In this document: piece by piece, positions 39,404 through 46,062 of the stretch | Numbering within the stretch: the stretch's first letter is position 1 | Layout: each line of letters begins with the position of its first letter | Source of the DNA: Pseudomonas borbori | GTDB taxonomy: Bacteria; Pseudomonadota; Gammaproteobacteria; Pseudomonadales; Pseudomonadaceae | Direction: 5' to 3' | Assembly: GCF_900115555.1 (NCBI RefSeq) | Contig: NZ_FOWX01000029.1 | Coordinates: 1 to 64,000 of the forward strand | Length of the DNA: 64,000 nucleotides | Translations under genes and position numbers: made by a program | The notes under the pieces: generated by a model | Database searches by the model: none | What the model saw: the letters and a program-made list of their open reading frames with translations, nothing else | Told to the model about the DNA's origin: nothing

Positions 39404-39422
39404 TATCCCCCCCAGGGGGATA
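39404..39422. promoter_or_regulatory. RcnR/CsoR-type operator
   Basis: TATCCCCCCCAGGGGGATA is an inverted repeat with long C and G tracts, the characteristic operator of the CsoR/RcnR family. It lies between the divergent His-rich/HupE genes and the repressor gene, 40 bases before the repressor start, so it could control both directions. Confidence 0.8.
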
Positions 39423-39461
39423 GCATGCGAGCGTAATTCATCGACGCACGAGACTCAAGGC

Positions 39462-39749
39462 ATGAGCGATCACGAACACGGCCACCAGCACCAAAGTCAT
39501 GGCGACATCATCAAGAGGTTGAAGCGTGCGGAGGGTCACCTGCGCAGCATCGTCACCATGATTGAAGACAGCCGGGCCTGCGTCGACATCGCTCAGCAGC
39601 TGCATGCCGTGGAAAAAGCCGTCTGCCAGGCCAAGCGTGTGCTTATCCAAGACCATATCGACCATTGCCTGGAGCATACGGTCGAAGCACTTGCGATAGG
39701 CGAGCGCGCATCACTCGAAGACTTCAAGCAAATCACCAAGTACCTCTAG
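39462..39749 (+). CDS. CsoR/RcnR-family metal-sensing repressor
   Basis: The 95-residue all-helical protein has a His-rich N-terminus (MSDHEHGHQHQSHGD) and the DNA-binding RLKRAEGHLRSI helix. The metal site residues are Cys40, His65 and Cys69 (spacing 25 and 4), as in Cu(I)-sensing CsoR, whereas RcnR uses Cys-His-His. The N-terminal His could add ligands as in RcnR. It precedes the Ni/Co exporter by 9 bases. Metal specificity is therefore uncertain: gene context says Ni/Co, ligands resemble Cu(I) sensors. Confidence 0.88.
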   Translation: MSDHEHGHQHQSHGDIIKRLKRAEGHLRSIVTMIEDSRACVDIAQQLHAVEKAVCQAKRVLIQDHIDHCLEHTVEALAIGERASLEDFKQITKYL

Positions 39750-39758
39750 GCCCCTCCC

Positions 39759-40880
39759 ATGTCGAGTTTCGCCGAACTACTGCAACAGGGGGCCTCGCAG
39801 GCCTGGCTGTATTTCCCCAGTGCCATCCTACTGGGTGCCTTGCACGGCCTGGAGCCGGGGCATTCGAAAACCATGATGGCGGCATTTATCGTGGCCATTC
39901 GCGGCACGGTGAAGCAGGCCGTTCTGCTGGGCCTTGCCGCAACGCTTTCGCACACCGCCGTAGTCTGGCTGGTGGCCATGGGCGGCATGTATCTAGGGCA
40001 GAATTTAGATGCCGAAACTACCGAGCCTTATTTCCAGCTCGCGTCCGCCGCCATTATTATCACCATCGCCTTGTGGATGCTCTGGCGCACCTGGCGTGGC
40101 GAGCAGATGTGGCGTTTCGAGGAGGGTGATGAGCATCCACACGATCATCACCACCACGATGAAACGCACCGTATCGACACCGGGCGCGGGCGTATTGAGC
40201 TGTCGATCTTCGAAAAAGACGCTCCTCCGCGTTGGCGACTGAAGGCCTTGAGTGGACACTCTTGGTCGGCTATTGAAGTGAGCCTGCTGACTACCCGGCC
40301 CGATGGCCGGACCGAACAGTTCTGGTTCGTAGACCGAGGAGGCTATCTGGAATCACTTGTCGAGATTCCTGAGCCCCATGACTTCACTGCACGACTTAGC
40401 CTGGGCCATGCCGGACATTCCCATGACTATGATCTGGAGTTCCGCGAGCACAGCCACGGCCATTGCCATACCGAGCGACTGGAGCTGTCCCTGGAGGGCT
40501 ATCAGGATGCCCATGAACGGGCGCACGCCAATGACATTCGCAAGCGCTTCAGCAACCGCAACGTGACCACAGGCCAGATCATCATGTTCGGCCTAACGGG
40601 CGGGCTGATTCCCTGCCCAGCGGCAATCACCGTATTGCTGCTCTGCCTGCAAGTGAAGGAAGTCGCGCTGGGAGCCGTGCTGGTGTTGTGCTTCAGCATT
40701 GGTCTGGCCATCACCCTGGTCACCGTTGGCGCTGCCGCCGCTATCGGCGCTCGCCAGGCATCCAATCGCTGGCCCTGGCTTGGCGCTGTAGCGCGGCGCG
40801 CACCGTACTTCTCCAGCCTATTGATCATCGGTGTGGGGATTTATGTAGGCGTCCATGGCTGGATCGGCCTGAACGCGTAA
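39759..40880 (+). CDS. rcnA: RcnA/NicO-type nickel/cobalt exporter
   Basis: The 373-residue inner-membrane protein has six or so hydrophobic segments with the family motifs ALHGLEPGHSKTMMAA (near residue 30) and TGGLIPCPAAITVLLLC. A His-rich cytoplasmic loop (DEHPHDHHHHDETHRID and HAGHSHDYDLEFREHSHGHC) separates the halves. The loop is longer than in E. coli RcnA and includes a beta-rich insert (IELSIFEKDAPPRWRLKALS). RcnA exports Ni2+ and Co2+. It is controlled by the adjacent repressor. Confidence 0.92.
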   Translation: MSSFAELLQQGASQAWLYFPSAILLGALHGLEPGHSKTMMAAFIVAIRGTVKQAVLLGLAATLSHTAVVWLVAMGGMYLGQNLDAETTEPYFQLASAAIIITIALWMLWRTWRGEQMWRFEEGDEHPHDHHHHDETHRIDTGRGRIELSIFEKDAPPRWRLKALSGHSWSAIEVSLLTTRPDGRTEQFWFVDRGGYLESLVEIPEPHDFTARLSLGHAGHSHDYDLEFREHSHGHCHTERLELSLEGYQDAHERAHANDIRKRFSNRNVTTGQIIMFGLTGGLIPCPAAITVLLLCLQVKEVALGAVLVLCFSIGLAITLVTVGAAAAIGARQASNRWPWLGAVARRAPYFSSLLIIGVGIYVGVHGWIGLNA

Positions 40881-40884
40881 CGTG

Positions 40885-40995
40885 ATGTGGGAATTCTCCG
40901 GCTATTTCGGTCTGTTCCTCGCCGCCTTCGTTACCTGCACAGGACTGCTGGTCCTTGGTTTTACTGGTAGTGCCCGCCTCGCTGGAGAACTTTGA
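40885..40995 (+). pseudogene. Possible truncated membrane-protein gene after rcnA
   Basis: A short frame beginning MWEFSGYFGLFLAAFVTCTG resembles the N-terminus of YqaA/DedA-like membrane proteins that can follow metal exporters. It stops after 36 residues and overlaps the end of the convergent VOC gene, so the rest appears deleted. The family suggestion is from memory of N-terminal text only. Confidence 0.35.
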
Positions 40996-41353
40996 TTTTG
41001 TAGCCGTCGGGGTCCTGAATAAAAAAGGAGCGGGCCAACAGCTCGTCTCCTCTTCTAAATTCCTTGATGGGCGCAGGCTTTAAACCGAGGTTGCAAAGCT
41101 GTTTGAAATGCAGGCCCAGATCGTCGACGACGAACGCGACCTGACCGTAACCACTGCCGTGGCTGTATTCGGCCTGTCCGCTGTTCCAAGTGAGTTCGAT
41201 TTCAGCCTCGCTCTCGAAATTGCGCAGATAAACGAGGGAGAAATCGTCAAACTCAATGCGATGGGTTTCCTTGAGTCCAAAGGCTTGCTGGTAGAACCGC
41301 AGTGAAATATTGATATCCGTCACCCGGATCTCCGTGTGAATAAGTTTCGGCAT
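40961..41353 (-). CDS. VOC-superfamily (glyoxalase I-like) protein
   Basis: The 130-residue protein has the two beta-alpha-beta-beta-beta units of the vicinal oxygen chelate fold (MPKLIHTEIRVTDINISLRF and YGQVAFVVDDLGLHFKQL). In glyoxalase I the metal ligands are two His and two Glu. Here His6 and a Glu in EIELTWN are present, but the third ligand is Gln (YGQVAF) and the fourth is Lys (DGYKIKVLQ). It may be a diverged, non-glyoxalase member. Its role beside metal genes is unknown. Confidence 0.8.
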   Translation of the reverse strand: MPKLIHTEIRVTDINISLRFYQQAFGLKETHRIEFDDFSLVYLRNFESEAEIELTWNSGQAEYSHGSGYGQVAFVVDDLGLHFKQLCNLGLKPAPIKEFRRGDELLARSFFIQDPDGYKIKVLQRGGHYQ

Positions 41354-41409
41354 GCAGTTCCTTCCTTAACCTGTATTGGTGTTCAGTGCAGAGGCGCTTC
41401 GGGCCAAGA

Positions 41410-43980
41410 TCAGTGCTCGGACACCAGGCGTGACTTGGTCGATATCGCCAGGTTTACTGAGTTCGCGGTGCTGGTTTCGACCGTCATAGGTGCCCGGAAG
41501 CGTTTGAGTCGGAGCGCGTTACCGAGCACGAAGACACTGGAGAAGGCCATCGCAGCAGCAGCGAAGATCGGCGAAAGCAGCGTGCCGTTTACCGGGTAGA
41601 GTGCGCCCGCCGCGACCGGAATCAGCACGGCGTTGTAGGCGAAGGCCCAGAACAGGTTTTGCTTGATGTTGCGGATCGTTGCCTGGCTGATAGCGATGGC
41701 GTTCGGCACGCCACGCAGGTCACCCGACATCAGTACTACGTCAGCTGCCTCGATCGCCACATCGGTTCCCGTCCCGATGGCCAGCCCGACGTCCGCTTCT
41801 GCGAGTGCCGGCGCGTCGTTGATACCGTCGCCCACGAAGGCGACCCGCGCCCCATTGATCCGGAACTTCTTCAGTGCTGCGACCTTGCCGTCGGGCAAGA
41901 CCTCGGCAGCGACTTCATCGATGCCGAGCTGCTTGGCGATCGCTGCGGCTGTAGCTGCGTTGTCACCGGTGATCATCGCGACTTTGAGCCCGAGCGCGTG
42001 CAGCGCCTTGATCGCCGCGGGTGTCGTTTCCTTGATCGGATCGGCGACCGCGATAACCGCCGCCAAGCGGCCGTCGATCGCGGCGTAGAGCGGACTCTTG
42101 CCTTGCTCGCCAAGACGCTGGGCGGTTGGCAGGAAACTCGACACATCAAGACCGAGCTGCGTCATGAACCGGTCCGCGCCGACAGCGACGGTCCGACCGG
42201 CGACCTTTGCCGACACGCCGAAGCCTGGTGTCGCGCCGAAGCCCTCGATGGGTGCGAGCGTGAAATCCGCCTGCTTTGCGGCTGCGACGATCGCTTCGGC
42301 GATTGGATGCTCGGAGCGGGTCTCGACCGCCGCAACGAGAGCCAGCACTTCGTTGTATTCGAAACCCTCGGCGGGGACGAGGTCAGTCAGTTCTGGGCGT
42401 CCTTTAGTCAGTGTGCCGGTCTTATCGAGAGCGATCACGCTCACATCGCGCAGCGCCTGCAAGGCTTCGCCCTTGCGGAAGAGAATGCCGAACTCGGCCG
42501 CGCGGCCAGTACCGACCATGATCGAGGTCGGCGTGGCCAGCCCCATGGCACACGGGCAGGCGATGATGAGAACCGCGACCGCATTCACGAGCGCGAAGGT
42601 CAGCGCCGGGTCCGGACCGAAGATCAGCCAGACCAGGAAAGTCAGCGCGGCCGCCGCCATCACGGCCGGGACGAACCACATGGTCACCTTGTCGACCAGC
42701 GCCTGTATCGGCAGCTTGGAACCCTGCGCTTCTTCGACGAGGCGGATGATCTGCGCGAGCATCGTGTTCGCGCCGACCTTGGTTACGCGGAAACTGAAAG
42801 CGCCCGTCTTGTTGATCGTGCCACCGACGACCTCTGCCCCCGCTCCCTTTGACACGGGCACCGGCTCGCCGGTGATCATGCTCTCGTCAACATAAGAGGT
42901 GCCCTCGACGACCTCGCCGTCGACCGGAATCTTCTCGCCCGGACGAACGAGCACAACGTCACCTGTCGCCACTTGATCAAGGGCAATTTCGATCGTCTCG
43001 CCGTTGCGCTCGACGCGCGCGGTCTTGGCCTGAAGTCCGACTAGCCGCTTGATCGCCTGCGACGTTCGCCCCTTGGCGCGCGCTTCCAGCGTTCGTCCGA
43101 GCAGGATCAAGGTCACGATGACCACGGCAGCTTCGAAATAGACGTTGGCGGTACCTTGCGGGAGTACTTTGGGGATAAAGGTCGCGACCACCGAATAGCC
43201 GTAAGCAGCCGCAGTGCCGAGCGAGACCAGCGAGTTCATGTCGGGTGCAATGCGCAGCAACGCCGGTACGCCCTTGCGGAAGAAGCGCAGGCCTGGACCG
43301 AACAGGACCAGGGTGGCAAGAGCGAACTGGATATACCAGCTCGCCTGCTGACCCAGGACCCCCATCACCCAATGGTGCATGGCGGGAATGAGGTGAGAGC
43401 CCATCTCAAGGATGAAGACTGGCAGGGTGAGGATGGATGCAACAAGCAGATCGCGCCGCAGCGCCCGAGCCTCAATCTCACGACGCTCGGCGTCCTGATC
43501 GCCCGCAGTCGGCGTTTCGGCGGACACGCGGCGGGACTTGTAACCCGCCTGTTCGACCGCTGCTTCAAGGTCGGCGGTGGAGGCGACACCGGCAAGGTGG
43601 CGCACCCGCGCGCGCTCGGTCGCCAGGTTGACAGTGGCTTCAAGCACGCCAGGGACTTTTGCGAGCGCCTTCTCAACCCGGCCCACACATGATGCGCAGG
43701 TCATGTCCTCGATCGCGAGCTCGGTGGTCTCTTCGCGAACGGTGTAGCCGGCGCTCTCGATGGCGCGCACAGCGGCCTGCGAGTCGGCCAAGCCCGTGAA
43801 AGTGATGTCGGCGCGCTCGGTGGCCAAATTGACCGAGGCCATCTGCACGCCGGTGACCTCTTTCAGCGCGCGTTCGACGCGGCCGACACACGAAGCACAC
43901 GTCATGCCTTCGACGGGCAGGCTCAGGCGAGTGACTGAGGACATGGATGGATTGACGTCTTGTTGGGCAACGGAAGCCAT
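41410..43980 (-). CDS. Copper-exporting P-type ATPase with two HMA domains
   Basis: The 856-residue P1B-1 ATPase exports Cu(I) from the cytoplasm. Two N-terminal HMA domains carry GMTCASC (Cys28/Cys31) and DMTCASC (Cys95/Cys98). The core has the TGEPVPVSK actuator loop, the CPC ion-binding motif (ACPCAMGL), the phosphorylation site DKTGTLT, the HP motif (SEHPIAEAI), and GDGINDAPAL. A CueR-type promoter lies upstream. An AGGGA site supports the ATG at 43980. Codon choice (many GCG, GTC, CGC) differs from its neighbours, hinting at a separate origin. Confidence 0.95.
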   Translation of the reverse strand: MASVAQQDVNPSMSSVTRLSLPVEGMTCASCVGRVERALKEVTGVQMASVNLATERADITFTGLADSQAAVRAIESAGYTVREETTELAIEDMTCASCVGRVEKALAKVPGVLEATVNLATERARVRHLAGVASTADLEAAVEQAGYKSRRVSAETPTAGDQDAERREIEARALRRDLLVASILTLPVFILEMGSHLIPAMHHWVMGVLGQQASWYIQFALATLVLFGPGLRFFRKGVPALLRIAPDMNSLVSLGTAAAYGYSVVATFIPKVLPQGTANVYFEAAVVIVTLILLGRTLEARAKGRTSQAIKRLVGLQAKTARVERNGETIEIALDQVATGDVVLVRPGEKIPVDGEVVEGTSYVDESMITGEPVPVSKGAGAEVVGGTINKTGAFSFRVTKVGANTMLAQIIRLVEEAQGSKLPIQALVDKVTMWFVPAVMAAAALTFLVWLIFGPDPALTFALVNAVAVLIIACPCAMGLATPTSIMVGTGRAAEFGILFRKGEALQALRDVSVIALDKTGTLTKGRPELTDLVPAEGFEYNEVLALVAAVETRSEHPIAEAIVAAAKQADFTLAPIEGFGATPGFGVSAKVAGRTVAVGADRFMTQLGLDVSSFLPTAQRLGEQGKSPLYAAIDGRLAAVIAVADPIKETTPAAIKALHALGLKVAMITGDNAATAAAIAKQLGIDEVAAEVLPDGKVAALKKFRINGARVAFVGDGINDAPALAEADVGLAIGTGTDVAIEAADVVLMSGDLRGVPNAIAISQATIRNIKQNLFWAFAYNAVLIPVAAGALYPVNGTLLSPIFAAAAMAFSSVFVLGNALRLKRFRAPMTVETSTANSVNLAISTKSRLVSEH

Positions 43981-44300
43981 TGAAATATCCCTTGAATGTT
44001 TCTGTTGAAGAGAAGTTTCAAGCTTCCCCGTGTGGGAAGGTCAAGGCCTGTGGGCGATTTATTTCACGACGCGCCAGTTCGAACTGCCGTAGCCCGTATC
44101 CAGCCTTCGGGCAGAGCCCACGCGACGACCTTTGTGGCGACAGTTGCTTTGCTCGTGCCTGTTCCGTATTGGCCAGCAACTGTGCCTCTTTAGCCGTCGC
44201 TCCGCCGTGGCGTTCAGCGCGGCCTGGAACACCCGTAGCTCAATGAGAAATAGCCGGTTAGCCCAACCCTGGGGATAGAAGATGAACGGCTGTTGCTCAT
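43981..44300. other. Intergenic region with CueR-type promoter and possible gene debris
   Basis: Beyond the CueR-type site at 44021-44044, bases 44050-44270 read on the minus strand as broken coding-like text (for example ELRVFQAALNATAERR and, in another frame, EAQLLANTEQARAKQLS). This may be a decayed gene. No homologue is recognised. Confidence 0.4.
44021..44044 (-). promoter_or_regulatory. CueR-type promoter/operator of the two-HMA copper ATPase
   Basis: On the minus strand a TTGACC -35 hexamer is followed by an imperfect dyad, CCTTCCCACACGGGGAAGCT, in a 19-base spacer before a GAAACT -10-like element. This is the layout of copA promoters activated by the MerR-family protein CueR, with its distorted spacer. 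No merR/cueR gene is in the window. Confidence 0.75.
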
Positions 44301-44330
44301 ATGTCAGAAGTATAATTAAATATCTGACAT
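44301..44330. promoter_or_regulatory. Inverted-repeat operator before the AbiEi-like gene
   Basis: ATGTCAGA at 44301-44308 and TCTGACAT at 44323-44330 form a perfect inverted repeat around an AT-rich centre with TATAAT (GTATAATTAAATA). It is 22 bases upstream of the DUF6088 gene, where AbiEi-like antitoxins typically bind inverted repeats to repress themselves. Confidence 0.65.
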
Positions 44331-44351
44331 TGATATGAGCCGAGCTTTCAT

Positions 44352-44957
44352 ATGCGATCGATCCCGCAAGCGATCTTGGAGCGCAGCCAATCCCAGGGCG
44401 AGGGTGGAGTTCTTGCGCCCAAGGAATTTCTTCACCTTGGTAGTCGTGCTGCGGTTGATCAGGCGTTTTGTCGCTTGGCTAAAGCCGGGCAACTGATGCG
44501 AATTGCGCGCGGTATTTACGTTGCGCCGGTGCGTGACAAAGACCAGGCCAGAGCCCCGTCGGCAGAGTCATTGGTGAAATCAATCGCCGCTCAGGGCAAG
44601 CAGTGCATCTCGCTCGATGGCGCACAGGCCGCGAAATCAATGGGGTTGACGCGAGCTGCTTCGAGTAAAGAGGTGTACCTCACCACAGGACGCAGTAAGC
44701 GGTTGGTAGTCGGCTCACGGACAATTTACTTCCAGCACGCGCCCTACTGGCTGTTCTCCTTGGGGGCGACGCCAGCTGGGGATGCGCTCAGGGCGATGGC
44801 CTGGGTGGGTGAAGATCAGGCTGAAAATTCGGCCCAGAAACTTCGGCGGCACTTGGCGAAGGTGGACTGGGAAAGCCTAGGTTCGGTCCGTGCGAGCCTT
44901 CCCAGCTGGATGGCCACGGCCCTTGGCAGGGCCGCGGTGTTAAACGAATTGCGTTGA
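44352..44957 (+). CDS. DUF6088/AbiEi-like winged-helix protein
   Basis: The 201-residue protein has an N-terminal winged-helix region (FLHLGSRAAVDQAFCRLAKA, GQLMRIARGIYVAPVR) and a C-terminal domain as in DUF6088 and type IV AbiEi antitoxins, which are transcriptional autorepressors. The usual AbiEii nucleotidyltransferase toxin does not follow; instead an AAA ATPase gene starts 104 bases downstream. It could regulate the downstream defence pair or be an orphan antitoxin. The inverted repeat upstream supports autoregulation. No clear ribosome-binding site is seen. Confidence 0.8.
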   Translation: MRSIPQAILERSQSQGEGGVLAPKEFLHLGSRAAVDQAFCRLAKAGQLMRIARGIYVAPVRDKDQARAPSAESLVKSIAAQGKQCISLDGAQAAKSMGLTRAASSKEVYLTTGRSKRLVVGSRTIYFQHAPYWLFSLGATPAGDALRAMAWVGEDQAENSAQKLRRHLAKVDWESLGSVRASLPSWMATALGRAAVLNELR

Positions 44958-45061
44958 ACTCAGGCCAGACACTGATTGCTTGTGTGAATAAAAGTTGACG
45001 TATTCCAGGTCAGAAGCGGGTCTTAACGATTAAACTAACCCCTACGGGAAGGTAGATAACC

Positions 45062-46045
45062 ATGGCTAGCGGCGAACAACTGAAAGCGCTTCTGCGCTCG
45101 CATATCAAGGGAGATGACACGCATTTCCTTGCCGTTGCTATGCAGATGGCGGCCCATGAGGCTAAGCAGGGTCACGGGAAGCTTGCAGAAGATTTGCGGG
45201 CTCTAATTGATTCGGCCAAGAAAAATCGTCTGCCTTCCGGGCAGCCGGTGCCCATCGGTCAGCCTCGCGGCGAGCTGAGTAACCTGCTTTCAGTAGCTCT
45301 TCCAAAGACCCGCTTTTCGGAAATGATTCTGGACGAGGCCACTCATGCCCGTCTTGGAAGAATCATCAATGAGCAGCGCAATTTCGAGAAGATTCGTGCA
45401 CACGGCCTCTCCCCTCGCCGCAAGCTGCTTTTGGTTGGGCCACCTGGTACCGGCAAGACCATGACCGCCTCGGCGCTCGCCGGCGAGCTTGGGATTCCGC
45501 TGTACATCGTCCGCCTTGATAGCCTCATCACCAAGTACATGGGGGAGACCGCAGCCAAGCTGCGTCAGATTTTTGATGCCATTCGCGATACTCGTGGCAT
45601 TTATTTCTTCGACGAATTCGATGCCATCGGTTCCCAGCGTGGTCTTGCCAACGACGTGGGCGAAATCCGCCGCGTCCTGAACAGCTTTCTGCAGATGATC
45701 GAGCAGGATCAGTCCAACAGCCTGATCATCGCTGCCACAAACCACCCGGAAATTCTTGACTACGCCTTGTTCCGACGCTTCGATGATGTTATCGAATACG
45801 GACTGCCCAATCAGGAACAGACCAAGGCTGTGCTCAAGAATCGACTAGCGAACTTTTCCAAGTCGATTCGCAGCTGGGACAAACTCTGCAAGGTCGCAGA
45901 GGGGCTCAGCCATGCAGAACTTGCGAGGGCGGCAGACGACGCGATCAAGGACACGATCATTCATGACCGTACCGAGATGGAGGTCAAGGACGTGGAAAGA
46001 CACCTTGAAGAACGGAAGACTTTCCACGGGAGACGGCACTCCTAA
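45062..46045 (+). CDS. ietA: AAA ATPase of an IetAS-type defence pair
   Basis: The 327-residue protein has an N-terminal helical part and one AAA+ domain: Walker A GPPGTGKT at residues 126-133, Walker B YFFDEFDAIG (Asp184/Glu185), sensor 1 IIAATNHPEIL and an arginine-finger region FRRFDDVI. It resembles FtsH/CDC48-type single AAA ATPases. Together with the subtilisin-like gene 17 bases downstream it matches the IetAS pair, described as an antiphage system and earlier as a plasmid incompatibility/toxin-antitoxin-like locus. A GGAAGG site precedes the ATG. Confidence 0.88.
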   Translation: MASGEQLKALLRSHIKGDDTHFLAVAMQMAAHEAKQGHGKLAEDLRALIDSAKKNRLPSGQPVPIGQPRGELSNLLSVALPKTRFSEMILDEATHARLGRIINEQRNFEKIRAHGLSPRRKLLLVGPPGTGKTMTASALAGELGIPLYIVRLDSLITKYMGETAAKLRQIFDAIRDTRGIYFFDEFDAIGSQRGLANDVGEIRRVLNSFLQMIEQDQSNSLIIAATNHPEILDYALFRRFDDVIEYGLPNQEQTKAVLKNRLANFSKSIRSWDKLCKVAEGLSHAELARAADDAIKDTIIHDRTEMEVKDVERHLEERKTFHGRRHS

Positions 46046-46062
46046 CGTAGTTGAGCATTTAG

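Noticed and set aside
41659..42852. 397-residue plus-strand open frame inside the copper ATPase
   Set aside because: It is antisense to catalytic motifs of the ATPase and has no recognisable domain.
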